DNA from: Labia minor
Taxonomy: Eukaryota; Arthropoda; Insecta; Dermaptera; Spongiphoridae
Reading direction: 5' to 3'
DNA length: 64,000 bases
Assembly (NCBI GenBank): GCA_963082975.1
Contig: OY720347.1
Span: 29,343,398-29,407,397 of the forward strand
This document shows positions 34,961 to 46,496 of this stretch, one piece after another (positions within the stretch are counted from its first letter, which is position 1; each line of letters begins with the position of its first letter). The translations under genes and the position numbers were made by a program. The notes below the pieces were generated by a model, which was given only the letters and a program-made list of their open reading frames with translations, made no database searches and had not been told where the DNA came from.

Positions 34961-37900
34961 ATTTATTTCAAAGTTCATTTATTTTAGGATTCCAGTTTGA
35001 ATGAATGTCTAATCTTTATAAAGTTAATACACAAAAAGTAACAATAATAATAATATGCATTTCAGCTATTAGAATTTTTATAGATATTTTGTAAAAATAT
35101 TCAATTTTCAGTAAGGAGTAAATAAAGTTTAAATTTTTTTTATTGAATAAAATTTATCTATAGGATCTTTGGTGGTACATTATAACCTAACGGTGGTATA
35201 TACCTACAGAACACAGAGCATCCTTTTAATAACGAAATCACTTTTTTCATCACTTTTTGAAGTTAGTTTTTGTCGTACCAACTTCAAAAAGTTTGAGAGC
35301 CTCTACCCAATAAATAAAATTATAAATACTGTCTATTTTTATTTTATTTATAATCATTGGGAGTCACCAAAAGTTATTATCATATTAGATTTAGCTCATT
35401 CTATGATTTTTTTATAAATTCCTAAGGAAATTATTTTTTTTTCTTTATATAACAATAGATAACAATTCATGCATTAAAGTTCATTTTCTTATTCACCAGA
35501 TTTGAAACTTTAAAAAGAAATATTTAATGTATTTATACTCATAATATCGCAAATTTTCATACTTTTCGATAGTCCAATAGGTTTAACTCGAGGGAGGATT
35601 AGTGAAAAAAAGTCATCAGCGAGAAAAAAAAGAATATAAAATCATGCGTGAAGTGTAAAAAAAGATCTATAATCTTAATTGAACTTTCTCCAATTTCTCA
35701 TCATTTATTTTGTGTCTTTTCTTAATCATAGATATTTTTTTCTTAAAGCAACAAAAAAGATTATAATTATAATATAAACAACAGTATAAATAAAATATGG
35801 ATATTTAAGGAAATGTTTTTCCCTAAAGAACAATAAAAATGAAATCTATGTTGCTATCTTCTGTTCACAAAATTACTTTTATTATATATTATATTCAAAT
35901 TTTGTAAAATTACCAAATTATACAATATGTCATCCACAAGACATTTAAATGTTCTTTACATAAAAACAAAAAAGGGTAGTATATTAAAAAACATTTTATA
36001 ATTCACAAATAATTTAATCTAAGAATTTTCAATATGTTCATATTTCATTATTATGTCATTATCTTGTATGTGATAAATCAATAAATAATTAATATACCTT
36101 TTTAGTAGATAAAATTAATTAGTTTAATTATTTTACATAAAAATAAGAAGTAAATTAATTATCGAAATAAATTTTAAAGATTATTTGAATGATTGAATAA
36201 ACTAAGCGATTATATAAGTAAAAGTTGTAAAAATAAAGTATCTTATTATTATATACGAGTAAATAATATATTCGGAGAAAAAAGATGGTTAGGTAAATAT
36301 TGGAAATTGAATAGATATATTTTTAAATTTAATGAATTTGTGAATTTGTTTAAGAGTAATACCTAAACAAAGGACAATTTAATTAAAAATATTATATATG
36401 TTTTTAATTCAGATTAAATGTATTAATATTTTATTTTATTCTCTAATTGTACCTTGTACATAGTACAATGTAAAATATACAATAAGATTCGGGTGAAGGG
36501 TGGAGAATCAATATTTGTATTTATTTATTCATATAAACAAACGATTCTAAAAATTATTTTAAAAAAATTAATTAGATTAGCTTTGTTCTGAATTCTAATC
36601 AAACAAATAAAAAATGTTATAATATTACAATTTAAAATCTAAATATATGATAGAAAGATAAAAAAAAATTAAAACAAGGGTCAATAAATTAAAAAAATGA
36701 TTTATGTAAATATTTTAGTTTCACTCAGTATTCATCTTAAATTCAATTCAAATTTTTTATTTTAATAATAAGATAATCTATTATATATTACCTATTACCT
36801 ATTTTTCATTTTCTATAACGATTCATAGAATGAAGATATATAGATATATATATGAAAATGAGTTTAACCTTTATAAGCGGAACTTCGATTTTAAATCAAG
36901 GATGAATGATTTTTGACACTTTGAGATAATTTAGGGAAAGAAATAATCTTATTATAATTAGAAAACTTAGATACAAGTTTGTGAAAAGTCACTGAAAAGG
37001 ATAATGAGATATAAGGTATATATAATTAAAGCTTAATTAAAAATGATAATAGCTTTATATAATTATTTATTCTTTTATAATTTTCAAAAAATATAAAAAT
37101 TATCAGACGCAAGAGACATTTTTAAAAAAAATAGATAAGACTAAGAATATAGAAATCCAATAAACATGTTCGATTGGTTGATGAACTTTAAAAGTGTAAA
37201 TTAACTAAAAATTAAAGAGATTCCATAAGATATACTTGTAACGATTAGATTTTAGAATAATAGTATAGTATAAGGAAAAATTATTTTAATTTAAATAATA
37301 AAATAATTAATTTTTTTGTTCTATTCATCTATTATAATAATAATTGGTATCGTCATTATAATAAGTCTGAAGATAGCAATTATATTTTATTTATTATTAA
37401 TGTATTTTGATTTAAAATAAAAATTTAAATTTTAATGTAGTTTTCAAAAAAAATGATAATTATATATTTGAGCATGAATGATTATTTTTTTTTAAAAAGT
37501 ATTTTTGATGAAATATAATATAATAACATTAATTATTAATGATGAATGAAATGAAACATGAAATCAATATATTAATGAAATTTACTAAAAGTATTATCGT
37601 GAATCTTATTTTGATTTCTGATAATACTATTTTTTCGGCACACCAGGGTTTTTTTGTCTTTTATAAAATATGATATATAAAAATTATAATAATTTTGTTT
37701 TGGAGTTCAGAATAAAAATTTTTAAATAACATTTTTTTTAATTTTTAACCTTATAACAATACCTTTATTTACAAATAAATTTTGAGGAAAAAAAGTCAGA
37801 GAGGCGCCCAAAATCAAAACTAATGGGGTGGGGGCAAACCACATCGTACAAGTTGTAGAATTTCAGAACAAATTAGACGAAGTTTGAATAAAAAATGGAA

Positions 37901-38260
37901 ATTTTAACCTTTATGGAAAAATTATATTTCGTAGATATTCAACAATATAAATAAATTTTTATATTCCAAAATGCTTTTCTAATATAAAATTGTAATTGTA
38001 AATGGTAATGATATTTGAGTTCAATCTTATTTGTAAGTATGTTTTGTCTATTTGTTATATTCCCATAAATTTTATACAATATTCAGTTGGATTTACACTA
38101 CTCTTCTCTTTGCATAAATAACAAATACAGACTGCCATCCTAAAAAACTCATAAATAATTCAAAGATGGATTTTTCTGAGATACGTAAATCTACAGAGAA
38201 CTTGTTAATTTCAAAATTTTATTATCTATTTATCCTTTTTTTTATCTGGAAATCACGTCT
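34961..38260. other. long AT-rich stretch, nothing firmly recognised
   Basis: AT-rich throughout. A possible weak inverted pair (ctttggtggtaca near 35168 and gggagtcaccaaaag near 35360) may be an old MITE, but the match is too poor to call. Confidence 0.55.
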
Positions 38261-38264
38261 TTTA

Positions 38265-38460
38265 TTTATGACCTATCGTTCGCGAATTCTATATTAATAA
38301 AGCAATATTTTGCAGTAGTGATAAAATTCAGTGCATTGATAATGCAGTCAATAATATCGAGGCCCACCAACGGATTTGCAGGCAAGTTTGAAAGGGCGTG
38401 GGGAGTAAATAATATTTCCATCTCACAATTAATGATGCCTCGAAATAATATCAAAATATA
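38265..38460. other. non-repetitive island, candidate conserved non-coding element
   Basis: About 200 bp of complex sequence including gaggcccaccaacggatttg and gaaagggcgtggggag. A 62-codon minus-strand frame spans it but carries no recognisable domain. A further complex patch lies at 38700-38840. Assigned on composition only. Confidence 0.25.
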
Positions 38461-40803
38461 GAGTAAACAACTAATGTCAAAATTTCATTATGAGTGAACA
38501 ATTTTAGAGCAAATAGATGACGATTTCACTTAATGGAAATGTCAAAAGTTGCTTTGATTATAGATTGATCAAACTGAATAAAATCGATTATAGAATTAGA
38601 GACAAAATATATAGAATTCATTTAATAACATAAAGATATTCATTTATTGGTCTTTATAAGGTAAAATTAAAAGAAATAAAATTGTAAATCTATAGGTCTT
38701 GTAAAAAATGGTTTTGCCCATAAGACAGAATAAATCCGAAGATCCAGGATTAGGAGAGTGGATCAGGCAGGTCTTGGAATGAATTCAAGAGATAGGTCCA
38801 AATCAAAGCCACCTGTGGACAAAGATCTTGAATAAATTTACTGAAGTGAATATCTAGTTTGAACTATAACTTATATTTTTTTATGAAAATATATTTGTTT
38901 CTTCATATTTTACTATAGTTAATACTGAGAAGAAAATTTTTTATGTCTGTTTGTTATATAGAAGTTAAAAGAAAATATTAATAAAATATTAATAATTGAC
39001 AATTTTTTAATTGACTTTTGTCACTAGGATTAGAAAGTGTATAATTTTCGTAAAGCCCATCAACTATATTAATAGTAATTATTAAATTTAGGTTTTCAAA
39101 TAAATTTTTTCAAAGCTCGTCGGAATAAAAAATTTAAAAACATTTCTTACGAAGAAAGACATGAGATATCAAATTTCATCAAATCATCAAAAAGAGAGTT
39201 TTCACTTTTCTATTAAAAATGATATGTTTCCATATTAAATTTAAAAATTTAATTTATGAGTTATAACTATTTACGAGTTTAATTATTTACGAATCAAAAA
39301 TTATATAAATATAAAGATTAATTTTCAAAAAAATTGATATTTTATAATTTATTTGCTGATGAAATATTAAATATAAATAAATCATAAAGTGATATGTGAT
39401 AATTATTTATACGAAATCACTACGAAATAAAATGAAAACACGTTTTGATTATAAATAGTAAATAAATTTGTAAATAGTAAGCAAATAAAAGGAAAAATAA
39501 CTAATATGAAAATATTAATAACGATTTTCGATAATTATTGTATATTACAATAAATATAAGAGTAGGATTTTCGAAAAATAAAAATATGGATTGTATATTC
39601 TACTATTTGATATTTAAATAATACATTCCATAAGATAGAAAATTGCAGCATTTGTACAATAAACTTATTTTTGTCAAAAATGAAAATAAATTGCACAAAA
39701 TATGTTAGTGATTATCTTTAAAGACAATCTATTCAAAGTGTTGGGAATGGTAAACGAAAATATATATATAATGATTCTATATATATACGTGAATGAAATA
39801 ATGTATTTCGTTTCTTGAAAACCAATGAAATGATGATACTCTCTAGCAATGATATCATCAGCTATTCAATTCCAGTTCAATTCTCAAGGAGCTATAATAT
39901 AACGAATACCTTCTTGACCTTTTTGACCTTTATATGAGAATATACAAATTTGAATCTCATTTATTTTAATTAAATAAAATATAATTTATTTCTTAATTAT
40001 TCTAGTTTATTATTTATGATTTGATAAAAATTCTATATTTTTTTTTTTTTTTGGAAAAAATTAATTTTTATATTTGACAGTATCCTTAGAATAAAGATTT
40101 GGAAAATAGGATTTAGAAGAAAGAATGTATATACGTATATACATTTATATGTTTGAAGTAGAGAGGATTTTAATATTTAAATGAAAAGAGATAAAAAAAA
40201 AATGTTTCTATATTTTATTTTCATAAAATTTTCATAGAAAATAAAAATATAAAAAATAATTCAGTCAAATTAGTTACTAATTTACATATAAATGAAGTGT
40301 AATAAGGAAGGAAATTTATCAAACATATATCAAGTTATGTAAGTAATTTATTTTATTGTATTTAATTATATTTATATTTTTGGTTCTATTATCATATTCA
40401 TATATATGGTATATATTGCATCTATAACTTTGTGACGCTACTTAACTCAAAAGGGCTTGGCTGCAGCATCCAAATCCCTCCACCCTTTGCAATATTCATT
40501 TTTATTCTTTTTCAATCGTAAATCTATTCTTATTTTTTGATTTGAATAGAGAGTATATCAATTTTTCCTCTAAAAAAATATTTTCAAACTATTAATCTAT
40601 TATCATGTTAAAAGAACACCATATTGTATATTAATGGGCTTAAAAAATTCAAGCACTGAGGCATTAATAAAAATATTTTATAATGGGTATTAATTATACA
40701 GGTACTATATTGTATTATATACTTATCTAAAATATTGTATTATTATATTTATTATATTTAAACCATTAAATTATTATCATTTCAAGTCAAATAAATATAT
40801 ATT
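38461..40803. other. AT-rich stretch, nothing firmly recognised
   Basis: Apart from the patch at 38700-38840 and a small complex block at about 40425-40490, this is low-complexity AT-rich DNA. Confidence 0.55.
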
Positions 40804-41277
40804 CTATAGAACAGTGGTTCTTAAACTGTGGTCCGCGGACCCCTGGGGGTCCGCGAAGCCTTTACTGGGGGTCCGCGGTCCTCGGAAAAAAATCATCGTA
40901 AAAATATATACATATATAAATATTTAAAGTTCATTGTTTAACTATATCCTCCTAGAGAATTACGGCTATAATTTAATACTATTAATAATACTATTTTATT
41001 TTATTAAATTGATAATTATGTCAATTAATTTTTTGTGAATAAATAAACATATATAAAAAACTATATATAAAATTTGAATTTTCATCCATTCATTCATTTA
41101 AAATCATTTTTCGATTGTTCCTTTAAAATAACCCCTCTTAGGGGCTCGGAAGGGGAGGCATATAAGGGAATTTTCTTTCACTTTGTTATTGGGGAAAACC
41201 AGGGGAGGGGACAGTCTTACCCGGAAAAAACTAAATTGTCAGCGTCCACTCTGGGGTTTTAAACAGTTTTAAAGCAA

Positions 41278-41387
41278 ATGTTAATTATAAGTTCATTTCT
41301 CAACGAGTTGTATCTTTAAATTATTTTTATTAATGTTAATTATAAGTTCATTTCTCAACGAGTTGTATCTTTAAATTATTTTTATTA
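41278..41387. repeat. tandem duplication, 55-bp unit x 2, in the hAT 5' region
   Basis: The block starting atgttaattataagttcatt is repeated once with no visible change, which points to a recent duplication. Confidence 0.9.
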
Positions 41388-41533
41388 ATTTAATTAATTA
41401 TAATTAAATTATAGCTAATAATAGTTTATTATAGCTAATAATTTTTTTTAATTTTTAGTGTAATGTGCATGATCATTATTTTATAAAAACACTAAACAGA
41501 TTTTGCAATTTCCCAGAAAGGCTGTTTTTGAGA

Positions 41534-41865
41534 GTAAGTATAAGTTAGTTTTATGAATAAAAAATATTTATTTTAATAATATTTTAGAATCAAATTACGA
41601 AATTAATAATATTTTAGAATCAAATTACGAAATTAATAATATTTTAGAATCAAATTACGAAATATATTTATTATATAAATTAATATTCATTTAAAATGAT
41701 ATTAAATCATTTATTTAAAATTATTTAAAACATTTATTAAAATGATTTAAAACATTCATTTAAAATGATATTAAAACATTCATTTAAAATCATATTAAAA
41801 CATAGCTAGTAAATAATAATTCGTTATATTTATATTATATTTATATTATATTTATATTATTGTAG
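41534..41865 (+). other. candidate 5' UTR intron of the hAT transposase
   Basis: A donor-like gagaGTAAGTAT begins at 41534, and an acceptor-like tattattgtag ends at 41865, 27 bp before the transposase ATG. Splicing would remove 332 bp containing the 30-bp tandem repeat and would leave the coding sequence untouched. Predicted from splice motifs only. Confidence 0.4.
41575..41663. repeat. tandem repeat, 30-bp unit, nearly three copies
   Basis: The unit attttagaatcaaattacga plus aattaataat is repeated at 41581, 41611 and (partly) 41641 without mismatches. It lies in the putative 5' UTR intron of the hAT element. Confidence 0.9.
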
Positions 41866-41892
41866 TTCAATGTTAATAAATTACTCCATAAA

Positions 41893-43752
41893 ATGGATCG
41901 TTGGCTACAAACTGGTTCAACACAGAAACGGAAAGAATCAGATGATGAGGCATCAACAGCAAACTCTACCAAGAAACGCAAAACTAGAAAATATTCGGAT
42001 GATTATTTATCATTTGGATTTACTTATATTTGCAACAATGATGTGGAAAGACCAGTCTGCGTTCTATGTCAGGAAAGTTTATCCAATGAAAGTATGAAAC
42101 CTGCTAATCTCAGACGTCATTTACAAACAAAGCACAGCGAGCATGTTAGTAAGTCTATCGAATTTTTTAAAATGAAAAAAGAAGAACTTAATTCAAGTCA
42201 GAAATTGATGGTAAAGACGGGATCTGGTGGTATGAGTAAGAAAGCAGTAATGGCATCATATGAAGTAGCTCTACTTATTGCTAAAGCAGGAAAGCCGCAT
42301 AATATAGCAGAGCAATTAATTCTTCCTGCTACAAAAGTAATTACAAATATAATGTTAGGAACTAAAGCAGCAAACGATATAAATTTGATTTCATTATCAA
42401 ATGATACGGTTAAGAATAGGATTGAAGACATGTCATGTAATATAAAAGAAGAATTAATATCGAGAGTGCGCAAAAGTCACTATTACTCATTACAATTGGA
42501 TGAAAGTACTGATGTCACTAATAATGCCAATTTGTTAGCTTTCATTAGATATGAGTTTGAAAATCAAATACAAGAAGATGTATTGTTTTGTGATTCACTA
42601 CCTTCACGAACGACAGCTAATGACATATTTAACAGTTTGAATAATTTTATAACCGAAAATGAAATAGAGTGGCCAAAATGTGTTGGAATTTGCACTGATG
42701 GTGCTCGTGCAATGTCAGGTACAAGAACTGGATTGATTGCTCTTATTAAAAATGTTGCGCCTCAGGTTGTTTGGAATCATTGCTGCATTCACAGAGAATC
42801 ATTAGCAGCCAAAAATATGTCACCAGATTTGAAAAGAACATTAGACGAAGTAGTTAAAATTGTCAATTTCATTAAGGCTCGTCCACTTAATTCCAGAGTT
42901 TTTAAAATTTTGTGTGAGGAAATGGGTAGTCAACATACACATTTATTATTACATACAGATGTACGTTGGTTGTCCCGCGGGAAAGTACTCATTCGCCTTT
43001 TTGAGCTTCGAGATGAAATACGATTGTTTTTAATAGATGCGCATTTTGAACTGACCGAATGTTTCAATGATTTTATCTGGTTAGCTAAGGTGGCTTACTT
43101 GACTGATATTTTTACAAAATTGAACGAACTTAATTTGAGCCTGCAAGGTACTGTTGTAAATATATTTAAAGTTGAAGATAAAATAGAAGCAATGATTAAA
43201 AAAATCGACTTGTGGTCGAAACGCATCCAGAACGGTGTATATGAGTCTTTTCCAACTCTCAATGATTTCATAGAAAGCTCCAGTGAAAAATTGCTTAATC
43301 AAACGCGTCAATTATTTGTTGAACATTTAATTACTTTGAAAAGCAACTTCAGGAAGTATTTTTCTACTCCTGATCCTTGCAATAACTGGATCAGAGATCC
43401 ATTTAATATGGAAATTACAAATGCTAAACATTTATCTGCACCTGAACAAGATATTCTCGTGGAATTATCATGTGATACAACTTATAAACTAAAATTTAAC
43501 AAAACTGAATTGAGCAACTTTTGGTTACTTCTCAGGTCAGATTATCCTGCGCTTGCAAATAAAGCACTTCAACACTTGATTCCATTCTGCACAACATATT
43601 TATGCGAACAAGCTTTTTCGGTACTATTTTATATTAAGTCTAAATATAGAAACAAATTAAATGTAGAGCCGGATCTTAGATTAAAAGTTTCCAATATTAA
43701 GCCAGATATTGAGATTCTTGTTTCAAGAAAACAACTGCATACATCTCATTAA
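41893..43752 (+). CDS. hAT transposase, Buster/ZBED5-like, BED zinc finger
   Basis: A 619-residue intact transposase that would cut and paste its own element in the nucleus. An N-terminal BED zinc finger binds DNA: CVLC at residues 56-59 and HLQTKH at 76-81 supply the two Cys and two His. The RNase-H-like catalytic core has LDEST (Asp 203) and CTDGARAM (Asp 269), followed by the conserved HCCIHRE and TDVRWLSRG motifs. The C-terminal hAT region has YLCEQAFS (predicted catalytic Glu 572) and the LRLKVSNIKPDIE tail. The start ATG at 41893 precedes MDRWL, usual for this family. Proteins annotated ZBED5, FAM200 and SCAND3 in vertebrates derive from related transposases, but the terminal repeats here show this is a transposon and not a domesticated gene. 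No frame damage was seen. Confidence 0.9.
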   Translation: MDRWLQTGSTQKRKESDDEASTANSTKKRKTRKYSDDYLSFGFTYICNNDVERPVCVLCQESLSNESMKPANLRRHLQTKHSEHVSKSIEFFKMKKEELNSSQKLMVKTGSGGMSKKAVMASYEVALLIAKAGKPHNIAEQLILPATKVITNIMLGTKAANDINLISLSNDTVKNRIEDMSCNIKEELISRVRKSHYYSLQLDESTDVTNNANLLAFIRYEFENQIQEDVLFCDSLPSRTTANDIFNSLNNFITENEIEWPKCVGICTDGARAMSGTRTGLIALIKNVAPQVVWNHCCIHRESLAAKNMSPDLKRTLDEVVKIVNFIKARPLNSRVFKILCEEMGSQHTHLLLHTDVRWLSRGKVLIRLFELRDEIRLFLIDAHFELTECFNDFIWLAKVAYLTDIFTKLNELNLSLQGTVVNIFKVEDKIEAMIKKIDLWSKRIQNGVYESFPTLNDFIESSSEKLLNQTRQLFVEHLITLKSNFRKYFSTPDPCNNWIRDPFNMEITNAKHLSAPEQDILVELSCDTTYKLKFNKTELSNFWLLLRSDYPALANKALQHLIPFCTTYLCEQAFSVLFYIKSKYRNKLNVEPDLRLKVSNIKPDIEILVSRKQLHTSH

Positions 43753-44146
43753 ATATGTAAGTTATATTTAATGAGATAGATGCAGTTATTTTTTAAAATA
43801 TTTCTTATTTAATATTTTCTGAAAAAAATTATAAAATATTTATATGAATTTAATGTAAGTACCCATTATAATTTGTGAGATTTGTTGCTATGACAATGTT
43901 TGTATTTTCTTTCTTCAATATTATAATTTCTAATAAAATGTGTTCTACAATATGCAAAAAAATCGTTATTCACCAATCACTGTTAGAAATATTCATCATA
44001 TATCCTTGTCCTTATGAGATCGTAAGCCAGAAATTAATTAATAAAATGACGTAAAGTACCTAAAGTTGTGATGGGGGTCCGTCAAAAAAAATTTTTTCAA
44101 GTGGGGGTCCGTGGAGTACATAAGTTTAAGAACCTATGCTATAGAA

Positions 44147-44583
44147 AAACAAATAAAGAATTTTTTTTGTAATTTACAAAAATAATTTATTCTAATAGAA
44201 TAATGAAATAAATCTTCCAACATGTAAGAACTTGAAAAGATTAAAAAAATAAAAGAGAAAATCTGTTTCATTAACATTTGACTAATAAATAAAATAGTTA
44301 AATAAATAAATTATAAATAAAAACGAATAAGACGGTTGGTTTACCTTGTGAATGTGGGTTTAGTATTTCGCTCGGGTGGTGATATACACTCCATGAAATT
44401 CTTTTGGCAACTGAAGGAATTTCTCACACTCGAGACATAAAAAGAGCGGAAAAAACATAAGAAAATGGAAAAGAAAATGAAAAGAGAATTCGAAGAAAAA
44501 AAAATGATAATGAGTTTGAAAATATTTATATTTCTCAGTATTGAAAATATAATAAATTAAATTCTATTATTATTATATCAAGC
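44147..44583. other. gap between hAT element and LINE, with a small complex island
   Basis: AT-rich except at 44330-44470, where balanced sequence includes gtatttcgctcgggtggtga. On the minus strand this block ends in a donor-like aaggtaaac, and one frame stays open for over 30 codons before it. An exon is possible, but no family is recognisable and the acceptor is weak. The LINE target site attatatcaagc closes the interval (44572-44583). Confidence 0.3.
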
Positions 44584-44990
44584 AGTTCAGTTTTGGCATT
44601 CAAATAGAAAGGATCAAGAGCTAATCTTTATATTTAATTCTATATATAGTAAAGTTTGTTCTATTTAAAATGTGAGTTGAGTCAAATGACCTTTTCTTTT
44701 AAAATTAATATTAGTTTATTTAATTTTTATTGTATATAAAATTGTATATAATTTTAATATATATTTCTTATTTAACTTTACCCTCTTACTAACAGCCTAT
44801 CTAGGGCCTTCCCTCTCCAAAAATGCCCCGAAAGGCCTCGGTGGCACCCAAAATTCTTTCTCTCTCCTTTCTTTAAATGTATATATTATTATTATTATTA
44901 TTGATGTTATTGTTATTATATTTTTTTTTTTTTGTTATTATTATTTTCGTTCTTTATTTTATGCCTCCAAATTGATTGAAAAATATAATC

Positions 44991-46496
44991 ATGCAGGCAG
45001 GCGATTTGAATTGCAATCCATTCAAGGGAAATACCTTGAATCGATCACCTCCAGTCCCACGAATGGATGGTACAAAAGTAAATGATGAAGAGCAGAAATT
45101 AATTGCCTCGTCTCCTCTCCCTCCACTTATGTCGTGCACCCTTACAAACAGTAAAAGTTATTATAATGAATGGCAAAACGAAATAAAAGAAAAAAAAGCC
45201 CTTGAGCAAATAATAATTGAAATGCAACAACAGATTAAAAATCTGGAAAATAAAATAAAGATGATAGATGAAAAAAATGCATCGTCATCTATTCAAACAG
45301 TAATTGAACCAGTTTATAGTACTGATGAAGAAGAATTTGAAAAAGGAACTGACTGGATTGTTAAAACTAATAAAAAAAGAAAGTTGAACATCTCTATCAG
45401 TCCAGAAAATATTGATAAAAATATGAAAACAAAAAATATAGAAAAATATGAAAGTGAAAAAATGCAAAAGCCATATAACAATAACACTTCATCAAAATAT
45501 GTTAAAGATGATAAATTTGATCCAAAACCACCACCAATTTATGTAAAGGAACAAAATAACCATGCACAATTTACACTTAGACTTAAAAATGAGTTGGGGG
45601 TGAATAAATTTCTAGCTAAAACACTTAGCAATGGTGATCTTAAGATTAATTTAGAAACATGTGAAGTATATCGAAATATGATTGACTTTCTTAAAAGAAA
45701 CGCTGTATCACATCATACTTATGAGAACAAAAGTAACCGACCTATAAGAGTCATGGCAAAAGGTCTCCACTGTAGTTGGGATCCTGATGAAATCTTAAAT
45801 GATCTTAAAAATAGAGGTCTTGCTATTGAACAAGTTACCCCAAAGCTTTCATGGAAAACAAAAAAGCCTCTTAACATGTTCATGCTAACCTTCAAAAATT
45901 CAGAAAACATTGAAACAATTTACAAAATAAACAGTATTCTTTATACCAAAATTGAAATTCACCCGATGCGTGGGTCAAAATTGGTTCCACAATGCAAAAA
46001 ATGCCAAAAATTTGGGCATACACAAAACTACTGTTCGACAGGACCGAGATGCGTTAAGTGCAAGGTCAAGGGTCATCTAACTAAAGATTGCCCAAAACCA
46101 AAAGAAAATAAGGCAGAATGTGTAAACTGTGGCGGCGAACACCCTGCAAACTATCGAGGATGCGAAATAGCAATAAAAGCTCAAGAATTGAGAGCTAAAC
46201 AAGTGAAAGTAAATTCACAAAGGCCAAATATTGAGAATGCATTACACCAAAAAACCCAACAACAAACTTATACTAAACCAAAAGTGATAGAAAAAATAGA
46301 TCTACTCCCAAGAAAAGATAATAACAGTTATTCAGATAAACTTAAGAATGACGCAAGCCTGAATGCGACACTCCAAATAGTACTGAATAAGATAAATAAA
46401 ATTGAATCTTTTCAAAATAAGATGAAAACCTCGATTACGGCAATTAATAGGCGAATAGGAGCGCTTGAAAATAAAAAATCTAATTATAAAAAATAA
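44991..46496 (+). CDS. LINE ORF1 (gag-like) nucleic-acid-binding protein with three zinc knuckles
   Basis: A protein of about 501 residues packages the LINE RNA. The first ATG after the in-frame TGA at 44973-44975 is at 44991; a tiny in-frame uORF of four codons starts at 44961. A Lys/Glu-rich predicted coiled coil covers roughly residues 60-95. The conserved PRE_C2HC-type region (about 240-335, HHTYENKSNRPIRVMAKGL) precedes three knuckles: CKKCQKFGHTQNYC, CVKCKVKGHLTKDC and CVNC-GGE-H with the last Cys six residues on (about 335-392). The layout is typical of ORF1 in Jockey, BS and X-type elements. The C-terminal 60 residues are again helix-rich. The stop overlaps the ORF2 start as TAATG. 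Confidence 0.88.
   Translation: MQAGDLNCNPFKGNTLNRSPPVPRMDGTKVNDEEQKLIASSPLPPLMSCTLTNSKSYYNEWQNEIKEKKALEQIIIEMQQQIKNLENKIKMIDEKNASSSIQTVIEPVYSTDEEEFEKGTDWIVKTNKKRKLNISISPENIDKNMKTKNIEKYESEKMQKPYNNNTSSKYVKDDKFDPKPPPIYVKEQNNHAQFTLRLKNELGVNKFLAKTLSNGDLKINLETCEVYRNMIDFLKRNAVSHHTYENKSNRPIRVMAKGLHCSWDPDEILNDLKNRGLAIEQVTPKLSWKTKKPLNMFMLTFKNSENIETIYKINSILYTKIEIHPMRGSKLVPQCKKCQKFGHTQNYCSTGPRCVKCKVKGHLTKDCPKPKENKAECVNCGGEHPANYRGCEIAIKAQELRAKQVKVNSQRPNIENALHQKTQQQTYTKPKVIEKIDLLPRKDNNSYSDKLKNDASLNATLQIVLNKINKIESFQNKMKTSITAINRRIGALENKKSNYKK

Larger units (their letters stand above)
40812..44138 (+). mobile_element. complete hAT transposon, Buster type, 3.3 kb
   Basis: The left end begins CAGTGGTTCTTAAACTGTGG and the inverted right end CATAGGTTCTTAAACTTATG. 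Subterminal gggggtccgcg-type words occur on both sides. The identical 8-bp word ctatagaa flanks the element (40804-40811 and 44139-44146). Its central TA fits the nnnTAnnn target pattern known for the Buster branch of hAT elements. Inside is a single uninterrupted transposase gene. Intact ends, a perfect duplication and an intact gene together suggest a recent, possibly autonomous insertion. Confidence 0.9.

Noticed and set aside
35168..35375. MITE suggested by a loose inverted pair around ctttggtg
   Set aside because: Only about ten bases match and no target duplication is visible.
41575..41663. CRISPR-like array
   Set aside because: The 30-bp units are directly adjacent with no unique spacers, lie inside a eukaryotic transposon, and are a simple tandem repeat.
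41893..43752. Domesticated host gene of the ZBED5 type
   Set aside because: Terminal inverted repeats and a perfect 8-bp target duplication surround it, so it is a transposon gene in place.
44330..44470. Coding exon on the minus strand with a GTAAAC donor
   Set aside because: The frame is open for only about 30 codons, the acceptor is weak and no protein family is recognisable. It is kept only as a note in the gap entry.
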